64,000 bases of DNA, taken from contig QANU01112002.1 in NCBI GenBank assembly GCA_003254905.1, forward strand, positions 955,248 through 1,019,247. Direction: 5' to 3'. The DNA is from Nissolia schottii. Taxonomy: Eukaryota > Streptophyta > Magnoliopsida > Fabales > Fabaceae. Position 1 is the first letter of the stretch, and every line of letters begins with the position of its first letter. Made by a program: the position numbers and the translations under genes. The notes under the pieces were generated by a model. The model was not told the origin of the DNA. It made no database searches and worked only from the letters and a program-made list of their open reading frames with translations. Shown here piece after piece: positions 50,982-61,889 of the stretch.

Positions 50982-51462
50982 TGCAATTAACATAGTTTCA
51001 CTATCGACAGAAACTAAAACCAACGAGTCCCACTAACGATAGTGATTAAAACTATGTAATTTTGATATTTTTGGACACAAACCAAAAAAATAGGGATCTA
51101 AATAAAATCTTAAATTTTTTTGGAGACCCGAAACAAATTTAAGCAAAAAAAACTCAATCTTGTGCCATGTAATTTCATCATTTATGACACATTTGAATGA
51201 AAACAAAACATATAATTCTCCAGTAAAATATATGTATCTTAAATGATCCATAAAATGTGCATTGACCCGTTTATTTTAATTATAAGCATAGCTATTTTCC
51301 ACTTTTATTTTTATAATGAATGTGTGTACATTTATTTTCTTATTTTCAAGATAAGTTGACTTTGAATGATATTGTGACCTCACTTTTTAATTTTATATAT
51401 TTTACTTGTTATTTTGATACGTGTACCTCCCATAAAAATTATTATTTTCATTTGACCACCAA

Positions 51463-51498
<36 letters not shown>

Positions 51499-51546
51499 AC
51501 ATTGATTCACAATGAAAAAATATTGAACAGATTAATTCAACTTGCA

Positions 51547-51972
51547 ATGTCTCTCTTTGCCAAAAGTGTTCTCTTGTTGTGGTTGTTTGTACTGCCACTA
51601 AACATCAGTGGATTTGAGCTACGATCACCAGCAAAAGTGACGATCAAAAATGTTTTGGATAACAATGATAACCTAACAGTTCACTGCATTACAGAACAAG
51701 GTGATGATCTTGGGGTGCACGTTGTAAACCCTGCTGCTACATGGGGGTTTAAGATTTTCCCTAAGTTCTTTGGGGGTACGAGAGTCTCTTGCACCTTTGT
51801 ATGGCCAGGTGTTTGTCATTGGTTGGATATATACGATCAAAATAGGGATAATGATTTCTGTCGTGATAATTGCGACTGGATTATAGGGAAATCTCAACCG
51901 TGCAGGATTGATGAATACGGGCAAGGAAAACCTCATTGCTTTCGGTGGGATGCTAAAACATGTGCACCTTGA
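51547..51972 (+). CDS. S-protein homologue (SPH, S1 family), copy C
   Basis: Intact single-exon S1-family secreted protein, 141 residues. It has the signal peptide of copies A and B, an NLT sequon and eight cysteines. The body is identical to copy B up to 'DNC'. The end reads 'DEYGQGKPHCFRWDAKTCAP', closer in length to copy A. The (TA)n run and the conserved uORF precede the start codon. Probable polyadenylation signal 'aataaagatt' lies about 85 bases after the stop. Confidence 0.9.
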   Translation: MSLFAKSVLLLWLFVLPLNISGFELRSPAKVTIKNVLDNNDNLTVHCITEQGDDLGVHVVNPAATWGFKIFPKFFGGTRVSCTFVWPGVCHWLDIYDQNRDNDFCRDNCDWIIGKSQPCRIDEYGQGKPHCFRWDAKTCAP

Positions 51973-52289
51973 TCTTTATGTAATATATTGCATGTAATGG
52001 GATGATGAGAACTCATTGTTTTTGTTCTTGCTATCTTTTGTTGGAATATTAATTTTAAATAAAGATTATTGATGACGGCTATACAAAAATATATTTATTT
52101 TTGTGCCTTATAAGTGGATGAAAATAATTTGTTATTAGTATTTTTGTTCTTTAATTTCTTGTTTGCCTTTTAACAATCAAAGTATAAAGGACAAGGAAAA
52201 AATGAAAAAGGAAAAGGGAGATTTCAAAGTTGTTCATATTTGTAAAATGTACAAATTTTAATTTGATAATAATAATAATAATAATAATT

Positions 52290-52431
52290 AACCAATGTGA
52301 GGTTGGTCATAGTGGTTGGTGTATCAATTCATTAACCAAAGTATCGAATTCAAGTCATGAGAATGAGAAGAATTCATTATGTTGGTGATAAGTGACGAAT
52401 GTCAGTCGTTCCTCTAAAGAAAAAAAAAAAA
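52290..52431 (+). mobile_element. tRNA-derived SINE-like module, unit C (most complete)
   Basis: Box A-like TGGTCATAGTGG (52305-52316) and box B-like GAATTCAAGTC start 42 bases apart, the spacing of a tRNA. The module ends in an A-run (52420-52431). Such a head plus A-tail is the layout of a short tRNA-derived SINE. Family and target duplication are not identified. Confidence 0.5.
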
Positions 52432-53441
52432 GAATTGCACTTAGACTAATTTAATAAGTTGGCAAAATAACATTGTTTAATAATCAATATATTTTCTTTC
52501 ACTCAATTTTGACATTTGATAATCTACTTTTTTTATATTAGATATGTGTTTTGATAATCAATTCTCATATGTAAATAGAATTAGCGATCTTTTGTTAGGA
52601 CTAGAAAAACATAGCGTTTACCCATTGATACTTTTTCTTTTAAAGTTAGCTTTCATCTTGCCTGTAGAAACTTTATCAAATTGAGGGTTTTCGTCTACTC
52701 TAAGTATCATAAAAAATTGAATTCATAATACGAGAGATAAATAATTGAATATGTTTTCTTGATAACATGCATATATAGAAAGAAGACATTTGTCGATGTA
52801 GACAGATAAAATGTCATTCAATGTTCTCAAGATATCAAAACAATAAGAGAGAAATTGTAAATTGATTTCCTTTTTATCATTTTTTTATTATTGTATATTT
52901 TTTTGTATTAATCAAATTATTTGAAGCTTAGTTAGTTTTTATTCTTGTGTAAATGTACTATCAATCCCATCTTCTAAACTTTTTGGATCTACCACTAATT
53001 ATAGGACATGTTGACTTTCATTATTTAATTATACTTTTCTATGTGAATAAAAGAAACTTATTAGAAGTAAATGATTGGTGCATGAAAATTTAGCTTAAAT
53101 ATGTTGTTGTCCTGGAATATTTTCGAGATTTGGTTGATGTCTACTCATCTATCTTTGTTTTAGTTCAAAGTTAGTAGAAATTACTTGATTTTGGTCTCTT
53201 TCATTAGTGGAACTCTATTAACTTTTAACATGCCTAACAAAGTTTCACCTCAACATTAATGCTATGTGAGCGAAAACTCACTTGACCTATCACTCGCTAT
53301 TTGACTCTAAATCATGACCCACCTACCATCCAAAATTAGGTTGAGTTGTCGGTTTTGTGTTGATTTTTGTTGGGTTATGGGTTTAGTGAGTTTGTTTTGC
53401 TCACAAGAAACTACTGACGTAGCACTCAGTTAGCCACGTGA
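52432..53441. other. Spacer of SPH unit C, non-coding
   Basis: AT-rich spacer homologous to those of A and B, with private deletions. No gene recognised. Confidence 0.6.
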
Positions 53442-53974
53442 TGCAATTAACAGAGTTCCACTATCGACAGAAACTAAAGCCAGCAAGTCCCACTAACGAT
53501 AGTGATTAAAACTAGGTAATTTTGTTATTTTTGGACAGATTCAAAAAAAAAAAAATAGGGATCTAAATGAAATCTTGAAAATTTTTGGAGACTTGAAACA
53601 AATTTAAGCAAAAAAAACTCAATCTCACGCCATTTAATTTCATAATTTAAGGACACATTTGCGTCAATACAAAACATATGATTTTCCACTAAAAAAATAT
53701 GCATCTTAAATGAAGGGAAAAAGGTGATTGACCCGTTTATTTTAATTATATGCAAAGCTATTTGGTACCTTTATTTTTATAATGAATGTATATACATCTA
53801 TTTTCTTACTTTCAAGACAAGTTGACTATGAATGAGTTTGTGACTTACCATTTTATTTTTATACGTGTAACCTCCCATAAAAAATTATTTTTTTTATTCG
53901 ATCACCATCACACACACATATATATAACATTGATTCACAATGAAAAAATATTGAACAGATTAATTCAACTTGCA

Positions 53975-54912
53975 ATGTCTCTCTTTGCCAAAAGCGTTCT
54001 CTTCTTGTGGTTGTTTGTACTGCCACTAATTAAACATCAGTGGATTTGAGATACGATCACCAACAGTAGTGATGGTCAAAAATGTTTTGGATAACATTGA
54101 TAACCTGACGGTCACTGAACTACATAACAAGGTGATGATCTTGAGGTACACGATATAAAGCCTATTGATACTTGGGGGTTTAAGATTTACCCTAAGTTCT
54201 TTGGATGTATGAGAGTCTCGTATACCTTTCAATGGCCAGGTGTTTGTCATTGGCTGGATATATGTTACGGACTGGGCCATAAAGGCCATCCTAGCGACCC
54301 GGCCACCCAAGCCCAATTATCCTTGATCCACTTTGCTCAATCGACCCGGCCACGTCCCAGGTCGGCCCCGAGATCTGCGCCAACTTACCTGCTCGGGATA
54401 AGCCACCCCGAGATCCCCGCCAACTTACCTGCTCGGGATAACCCACCCTGAGATCCTCTTGTCCAGCCAGTTTAGGCCGAGCGACTCCGAGATCCTCGGA
54501 CAGCCCACTATACGTGGGGTCGAGATATTCTCCCACCGCCGTGACACGCGGAACAACCCCAACCATCCAATTATATATAGCCTGTACCCCAGGTGTGAGA
54601 GATCATCCAATTATCACTTACTATACTCCTTAAATCCTTGCTTACTTGAGCGTTGCAGTGTTTGCAGGTACCCACCGCAGCGCGAGTCCAGAGATTGTGC
54701 CAGAGCCTTCATCAAATCCCAGAGCTCCAGGATCCAGAGACTGTACCGAGGTGTACACTTTGGAACAATATATAGGGTCAAGGCAGGGACCATGATTCTG
54801 CCGTGATAACTGCAATTGGAATATAGGGAAATCTCAACCGTGCAGGACGGATGATTATAGGCAACTAATACCTAATTGCTTTCAGAGGGATGCTAAAACA
54901 TGCGCACCTTGA
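53975..54912 (+). pseudogene. S-protein homologue copy D, broken
   Basis: It starts with the same signal peptide ('MSLFAKSVLFLWLFVLPL'). A 4-base insertion ('atta', about 54031) shifts the frame and gives a stop at 54047-54049. Further changes follow downstream, and a 505-bp solo LTR (54263-54767) interrupts the region encoding 'HWLDIY'. The 3' part resumes after the insertion with 'ggaaatctcaaccgtgcagg' and a stop at 54910-54912. It is not expected to yield an S1 protein. Confidence 0.88.
54263..54767 (+). mobile_element. 505-bp solo LTR inside SPH copy D
   Basis: It starts 'tgttacggactggg' and ends 'tttggaaca' (TG...CA), flanked by ATATA on both sides (54258-54262 and 54768-54772). The segment 'cttacttgagcgttgcagtg' and 'gcaggtacccaccgcagcgc' resembles U5 regions of Tat-type Ty3/gypsy LTRs. 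TATA-like 'aattatatatagcc' lies near 54569. No internal domain remains. Confidence 0.82.
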
Positions 54913-55503
54913 TCTTTATATAATATGTTGCACGTGATAGGATGGCGATAACTCATTATTGTTGTTCTTGCAATTTATTTTTTGAATAATTTTAAATAAA
55001 GATTATTGAAGATGCTATACAAAAATATATTTATTTGTATGCCTTTAAATCCCGAGTTTAAGTGGATGAAAATCATTTGTTATTAGTCGTTTTGTTCATT
55101 AATTTCTTGTTTGCCTTATAACAATCAAATTATAAAAGGAAAAGGAAACAAAGAAAAAACTAAAAGGGAGATTTCATAGTTGTTCATATTTGTAAAATGT
55201 ACAAATTTCAGTTTGATAATAATAATAATAATAATTAACCAATGTGAGGTTGGTCATAGTGGTTGACGTATCGATTCCTTAACCAGAAATATTGAGTTTA
55301 AGTCATGAGAATGAGAAGAATTCTTTATGTTGGTAATTAACGGCAAATATCAGTGTTTCCCATAAAGACAAAAAAAAAAATTACAGTTAGACCAATTTTA
55401 CTAATTTGGCTAAATAACATGTTTCAATAATGCTTTTTATATTAGATATGTATTTTGATTATCAATTCTCACATGTAAATAGGATTAATGGTCTTTTGTT
55501 AAT

Positions 55504-55730
55504 CAAAAATGCTACATGTACACCCAATTTTATACACTCATACATACACCATTAATAATGCACAAACTTTATTATCATGAGTGCACAAACATTACAAACT
55601 TATAGATGATATTCTCAATTATACTTAATTAAGTGCACAAACATTATATGCATTAAAACACAAACTTTATGTATATAAATATAGGGTGTATGTATGGTGT
55701 ATATTTTTTGGTGTACGTGTAGCACGACTC
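55504..55730. mobile_element. Mutator-like MITE with exact 9-bp target duplication
   Basis: A 227-bp element with terminal inverted repeats 'tgctacatgtacacc' and the mirror 'ggtgtacgtgtagca'. It is flanked by TTTGTTAAT at 55495-55503 and 55731-55739. The core repeats 'gcacaaacttt/attat'. The 9-bp duplication fits the Mutator superfamily. Non-coding. Confidence 0.8.
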
Positions 55731-55748
55731 TTTGTTAATACTAGAAAC

Positions 55749-57417
55749 AGTTATGTTACATGTACACCCATATTTCATACATCATACATACACCCATATT
55801 AGAATACACTGACCCCCTAAAATAACCGTTTCATCCACTCTTTCTCCCACTCTCACCAACACGCGCGTGAACCCACGTTCCTTATCTTCATTCTCTTTCT
55901 CGAAAATTTTCACTGTTCATTGCTCTCCGCTCTCTTCACCCTCTTCGTTCTCTTCGACCTCGTCGTTCTCTGCGATCTCATGCGCAAGATCTAGGATTTG
56001 TTAAAGAGATGAGTGATTGAAGATGTTGCTGCTTGTTATCATCTTTTAACTAAAAAAGAAAGAAGTTCAAAAAAAACCAGAGCATAATTGACAAGAGGGA
56101 GGAAAAGAACAAGATATACATGACTTATGCTGTGACCTGTGGATAATGTTTGCACATACGCCCATTTAGTGGTTACAATTATGCCCATTTAAAGTTTGCA
56201 CAATTCTACAATACATCAAATTCTGCATTTTTATGCATTTGTGACAAACACATAATGTTTATATCACGTCATCTAATGTTTATTATGGCAATATGTAAAA
56301 AATTGTGTCACAATATTTATAATATTTATGCATTAATTGTTGAAAGGTTGAAAATATGTCAAAATGCACATCCTCTTCTTCAACAAAGACAAAACCTGTG
56401 ACCTGTGGATAATGTTTGCACATACGCTCATTTAATGTTTGCATATATGGCCATTTAAAGTTCGCACAATTTTACAATACATCAAATTATGCATTTTTAT
56501 GCATTTGTGACAAACACATAATGATTATGTCAAGCCATCTAATGTTTATTATGACAATATGTAAAAAATTGTGTCAAAATATTTATAATATTTATGCATT
56601 AGTTGTTGAAAGGTTGAAAATGTGTCAAAATGCACATCCTCTTCCTCAACAAAGACAAAACCTGTGACCTGTGGATAATATTTGCACATACGCTCATTTA
56701 ATGTTTGCACATATGCCCATTTAAAGTTTGCACAATTCTACAATACATAAAATTCTGCATTTTTATGCATTTGTGACAAGCACATAATGCTTATATCACA
56801 CCATCTAATGTTTATTATGGCGCATCAAAATATTTATAATATTTATGCATTAATTGTTGAAAGGTTGAAAATGTGCCAAAATGCACATCATCTTCCTCAA
56901 CAAACACAAAACTTGTGACCTGTGAATAATGTTTGCACATACGCCTATTTAATGTTTGCACATCCAATTTTCTGTCATATGTATGTTAGTAATGAATGAG
57001 CATTAGAACATATGAAGCTTCAGTACATTAGAATTGTACAGGGACGTCAAAGCACAAAACTCTCCATGGAAATCAAAGAAAAAAAATCATGAAGATGATG
57101 ATGATAAACATAATAGAAAATTGAATGACGATAATGAGATGATAATCGAACAAAGGATGATGACAATGATAATCAAGATAATAGGAAGATGAGAGGATGA
57201 GAGAATGACAGAGGATGATGATGACGATGACGACGACAATGAGAGGTTGAAAACGATGGGTGAAAACGATGACGAGAACGAGTTCGGGATTAGGGCGCGC
57301 GCGTTGTGTATAATTATACGCTATACGTATAATTATCATTAATTGAGCATAAAAATGTACAAAAGAGTGGTATATGTACGGGTGTATGGTTTATGGGTGT
57401 ACATGGAGCATTTTTCA
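55749..57417. mobile_element. Mutator-like non-autonomous element, 1.67 kb
   Basis: The ends 'ttacatgtacaccca' and the mirror 'tgggtgtacatggagca' match the neighbouring MITE family. The flanks actagaaac (55740-55748) and actagaaaa (57418-57426) are 8/9 identical. Without it the SPH spacer is continuous. It contains a 266-bp tandem repeat and a GAT/ATC-rich stretch (57090-57260). No transposase seen. Confidence 0.7.
56132..56965. repeat. 266-bp tandem repeat, three copies plus partial
   Basis: Units start at 56132, 56398 and 56664 (period 266 each time), with a partial fourth from 56915 after a 251-base shortened third. Each begins 'gtgacctgtggataat' and includes 'tgcatttttatgcatttgtg'. Two copies have an 83-codon frame, but the repeat looks like internal expansion of the Mutator-like element and not a gene. 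Confidence 0.85.
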
Positions 57418-57833
57418 ACTAGAAAAACATATTATTTACCCATTGGTATTTTTTGTTTTAAAGTTAGCTTTCATCTTGCTTGTAGAAACTTTATCAAATG
57501 GAGGGATAATTTCTACTGCAAGTATCATAAAAAATTGAATTCATATTTATATGAGAGATAAATATATAGTTGAATATATTTGCTTGATAACATGTATATA
57601 TAGAAAGAAGACATTTGTCGATGTTGACAGTTGAAATATCATTCAACTTTCTCATAATATCAAAACAATAAGAGAGAAGCTGTAGATTGATTTTTTTTTT
57701 TTACTCATTTCTTGTTATTGTATAATTTTTCTGTATTGATCAAATTATTTGAAGCTTAATTAATGTTGTTTCTTGTGTAAATAAACTATCAATCCCATCA
57801 CCTAAACTTTTTGAATTTGCCACTATTTATAAG

Positions 57834-58991
57834 TAGTGTACATACATGTACACTCAATTGTATGTCACTGTATGATTTTAATACGCCCAAGCCCCACTTG
57901 TAAACTCCCCAGCCATAATCCTCACAAACGATCCCTACTCCCCCTTAAACACACATGCACACGTGTTTTACGTAACCGTTCACTCTTCTCAAATTTAATT
58001 GTAAGCATATGCACACTGTTAATACAATGAGATTCATAACAAAACAATGCTTAATTGATAATGCACAAAGTTCTACTACTTCAATGCACAAACATGCAAA
58101 GCATGGATGCACAAACATATGACAAAATTAACATAACTGATACTATGAGCAACTAAGATGAATAGGGATTGCACAAATTTTTTTATCATTTTAATGCACA
58201 AACATGTACAACATGCGTTCACAAACATATGATGCGATTAACACAAATTATTCTATGAGTAATTAAGGTGAATGGATAGTGCACAAACTTTTACCATTAT
58301 ATTACACAAACTTCTACAACAAGAGTGCACAAACATAATAAATTGAATGAGTAGTACACAAACTTTTAACATGTTAGTGCACAAACATATACAACAAGCG
58401 TACACAAACAAAATGACGCAATTAACACAACTTATTCTGTGGGCAATTAAGATGAAAAAGGAGTGCACAAACTTTTTACCATTTTAGTGCACTAACATGT
58501 ACAACATACATGCACAAACATATGATGCAATTAACAGAAATTATTCTGTGAGCAATTAAAAGAAATGAGGATTGCACAAACTTTTAACATGCTAGTGCAC
58601 AAACATATACAACAAGCGTGCACAAACATATAACACATTCAACACAAATTATTCTGAGAGCAATTTCTAATGAAACTTGATCATTCACACAATCTGTATA
58701 ATGTTCGAGTAAAGTTTTAAAGAGTTATACCTCGTTGTTCCCCTCGGTCTAATCAGTTGATTTCATTGATGAATTTGGATCTTGAATTAGTACAGAATTA
58801 TGTCTCAAATGATGAATTAGTAACTAAAGACAAATTTGACAGAACCACGAATGATAGTTGATGATGATTATGCAGCAAACGAATAACGATGATGAAGAGC
58901 ATAAAGAATCAATGGATGCTGAATAAAAAATGAAGATTGTGTGAGAGAGATCGTCTTGTTACAATGGAGATGAGGGTTTTGTGGCTACATT
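57834..58991. mobile_element. Third Mutator-like element, truncated by CACTA DNA
   Basis: It begins 'tagtgtacatacatgtacac' within the SPH spacer. It contains repeated 'gcacaaactttt' and 'gcacaaacat' motifs in diverged units of about 110-125 bases (58040-58670). The opposite terminus is not found before the CACTA end at 58992. Relationship to the two neighbouring elements is inferred from shared motifs. Confidence 0.5.
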
Positions 58992-59355
58992 CACTACTAG
59001 AAAACTGACTATTACCATCCAGAGATTACCGTCAGACACGAGCCGATGGTATTACCATCAAAAAATAAAATAGTACCGACAGTAACCGGTTCGCTCATGA
59101 AGAACCGGGAACAAGGCATCAGATTACCGTCAGAAAAGCTGGCTGACGGTAACAATAACGGTAATTATTCGCAGGAAAAGTCGTGAACAATTTACCGTCA
59201 GTAACAGCCTCTGATAACAATTTGAGATTTTGATTTAAAGAAAATAAAAAAGATTACCATCGGACATAGCAAACGATAAATTACCATTAATTGTAAACAG
59301 CCATGTGTTCACCACACACTTTACTGTCAACCAATTTTAATTAGTCGACGGTAAT
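58992..59355 (+). mobile_element. CACTA (En/Spm) 5' terminus, outer
   Basis: CACTACTAGAAAACTGACTA is a canonical plant CACTA terminus. It is followed by subterminal motifs 'attaccgtcag', 'gccgatggta' and 'taccgtcagaaaag'. The sequence is interrupted at 59356 by a second CACTA-type terminus. Confidence 0.75.
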
Positions 59356-59933
59356 CACAACAAGAAAACAGACTATTACCGTCTGCATATTATCGTCGGT
59401 CATATACCGACGGTATCACCGTCGGCAAAATCTACAAACCCAACGGCAACTGGGTCAACGAAGGAAAACCGAGAATCTATGAGTCGATTACCGTCGTCTA
59501 GATTTACCAACTGTAACACCAACGGTAAATCACATTACCGTCTCTCGCAATCGACGGTAATGCATTGGAAAAAGGCGCACCAATTTCCAACAAACCGCCA
59601 TAAATTTTTATTACCGTTGGCTTAAACCAACGGTAAATCTCTCAGAAATATTTAGTGCATCCTTTTCAGAACGTTCAACGTATCCATTAATGGTTTTTAT
59701 CGCCTGATTATGGTCGGTTCAAGTCGGATTTAGCCAACGGTAATGTTTCCACTGATGACTATAAAATCCCCTCCCCCCACTCTCCTAAGAATACACCATA
59801 TTCTCCCATCCATGCTCCCCTATCCTCCCCATACTTTTCCGTTGTACGAGGCTTTTGTCGATTAAGGCTGTGTTATTAATTTAATTTGTTACTAAGCAGT
59901 CTGGCATTGCACAAACTGAGCCATCTAATAGAG

Positions 59934-60034
59934 ACAAAGTCCAAGATAGTGGTAGTCATGCACTTGGGGAATAATGATGATTTGGCCCAATAGATAGTGG
60001 GTCTCAAGTTGACTACCACTATCTTGGACTTTGT
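59934..60034. repeat. Hairpin-forming inverted repeat 1
   Basis: Arms 59934-59957 and 60011-60034 are perfectly complementary over 24 bases and enclose a 53-base loop. The outer flanks pair partly. It lies in a CACTA 5' region, just after the subterminal repeats and TATA-like site. It could be the stem of a small-RNA precursor. Confidence 0.8.
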
Positions 60035-60107
60035 TTTCATTAATCGCTCAATGTATTATTCATTTAATTTTTTTCGAGCAGGCTGGCGTCACGTTAATTG
60101 GGAGAGT

Positions 60108-60207
60108 GATAAAGACAAAGTCCAAGGTGGTGGTAATCAGGTTGAGGGGTCGTCACGTTATTATTTCCCCAAGTTGACTACCACCATATTGGACTTTGTC
60201 TTTATTA
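60108..60207. repeat. Hairpin-forming inverted repeat 2 (related to 1)
   Basis: Arms of about 30 bases (roughly 60111-60139 and 60175-60203) pair with three mismatches and share 'acaaagtccaa' with hairpin 1. Both hairpins are followed by 'attaatcgctcaat', so the segment is a diverged tandem duplication of about 170 bases. Confidence 0.75.
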
Positions 60208-60756
60208 ATCGCTCAATTAAAGTGTTGCAGGGTGGGCAAAAATTCATTTGACATTATCGTGGGAATATAAATTACCGTCGGATGCTGCAGACGAAAAATA
60301 CCCTAAACCCTAAGCCAATATTACCGCCAGATAACCATAAACAGACGGTAAATACCCTAACCACGATGCACATTACTGTCGAAAAAAAGGTGAGCTCTGA
60401 CGGTAAAGCCTTGGAAATTCAAATCAATATTACCGTCAGAATATATAAACTAACTGACAGGAATTTTGTAGAACCAAAACGAATCATTTTCGTTTTGCAA
60501 AATTACCGTCGAGATGGTCTAAGTCAACGGTAACCAAAATAATTTGGCTCCAAGGGTTGGTGCCACATTTATTTGTTTACTGTCAGTTTATCTTTGGTTT
60601 CTGACGGTAAGTGTTTTTAATAAAACGACCCGTTTTGATTTATCGTTGTTACCGCCGGTATACAAGTGTACAGTCGGATAATTCTGATGGTAATGGTCAG
60701 ACCCCAACACTTAAGCGAATTACCTTTCTCTTCTCCACAGTCTCATACTTCCATGG

Positions 60757-61889
60757 TTATCAAACTTGAGATTTTAGGTAAACTCGTGGAGCCTCCGTAA
60801 ACTCGGATCGTAAAATCGGATCGTAAAATCGTAAGCGTTTACCTATTATTAAAAAAATATTAAAAAAATATTTTAAAAAATTACTATACTACAAAAATAT
60901 ATTTAATAAAACTTAAAATTCATAAATATTTTTAACTTCATACAAAACACAAATAAATATGAAATATGTGAGTTCTAAGTTGAATTCATACATAATATTC
61001 ATTCCAAGTTCACAACAAAACACAATAAAAGAAAGAAAATATAAAGTACTCAACCCATTGAGACATAAACACAAACAGTTTGTGTGCATATGAGGTTGCC
61101 CCTCTCTAAATTGGAATCCCTAGAGAAGAAGAAGATACTTTCAAATCAAAATCTCAACCCCAACATGTTCATGATCAATTCGAGAATAAGAGCATAAAAT
61201 CAGCCAGAGAACATCGAATCCGAATAGAGGTAGGCAGGTAGCACCACGTTTATCATGCCCACATTCATGATTCATCAATCAACAAACTGTAAATATTAAC
61301 CCAATCCAATCCATCCATGAACGTAAATCACAAATCTTGTATTTATATAATAAACTAGAAAGAGGTTGAAGCATCAAGCACTTGCCCGAGAACGAGAATT
61401 GTTGCGGCGGGGGAAAGTGGGTGCAACACGGAGTGGCGCGGCGGGGGATGAACGGCGCCGGTGCGGTGAGGGAATGAGCAGAACAGCACGAAGCAGCAGT
61501 GACCAGTGAGGGTGAGGGAGAATGGGAGATGATGGCGCACTATGGCAGTGAGGTTGACAGGGTCAGGGTCAGGGGTCGAGGTCGAGGTCGACAGGGTCAG
61601 GGTCAGCCCTAAGTCTTCACATTCAGAGGGAAAAACAACGTCGTTCTCCAGTGTCCATCAGTAGCGCAAAACGGCGTCATTTTGGCAAGGCAAAACGACG
61701 TCGTTTTGCAGTTTTAAGGGCCAGGAAGCAAAATCGTAAAAACGTGGGTAAAATCGCGATTTTGCACGATTTTGTACGATTTTACCCGATTTTCCACAGA
61801 AACGATTTTACACCCGATTTAACACGATTTTGCAACCTGAACTCGTAAAATCGTACGATTTTACGAGTTAAAACTCGATTTTAATAACA
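60757..61889. mobile_element. Nested non-autonomous element with 'cgtaaaatcg' repeats
   Basis: The ends 'ggttatcaaacttgagatttta' and the mirror of 'aaaactcgattttaataac' are similar, and both termini are crowded with 'tcgtaaaatcg'/'cgattttac' strings. It interrupts CACTA DNA. The inside is AT-rich with a GC-rich patch (61380-61700) holding the palindrome 'caaaacgacgtcgttttg'. The superfamily is uncertain and the target duplication not clear. Confidence 0.5.
61840..61869. repeat. 30-bp perfect palindrome
   Basis: The half-site 'aactcgtaaaatcgt' is followed directly by its exact reverse complement with no spacer. It sits at the right end of the nested element. Confidence 0.95.

Larger units (their letters stand above)
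50982..53441 (+). repeat. SPH tandem unit C
   Basis: Third unit, 2460 bases, with small deletions in its 3' spacer relative to A and B. Confidence 0.9.
53442..57834 (+). repeat. SPH tandem unit D (decayed, with insertions)
   Basis: The fourth unit starts at 'tgcaattaacagagttcc'. Homology to the other units continues through a broken gene and a diverged SINE module (55235-55380). It breaks at two transposon insertions (55504-57417), resumes at 57418 ('actagaaaaacat') and ends at 57834, where a third element begins. Confidence 0.8.

Noticed and set aside
54209..54806. Frames of 80-115 codons in SPH copy D region
   Set aside because: They lie in the solo LTR and cross its boundaries; no gag or pol similarity seen.
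56150..56667. Two 83-codon similar frames that could suggest a repeated protein gene
   Set aside because: They are copies of the 266-bp tandem repeat. The third copy does not keep the frame and no domain is visible.
56132..56965. Possible CRISPR-like regular repeat
   Set aside because: Units of 266 bases are contiguous without spacers, in a plant transposon.
57073..57339. 88-codon Ile-rich frame
   Set aside because: Produced by the GAT/ATC-rich tract of the Mutator-like element.
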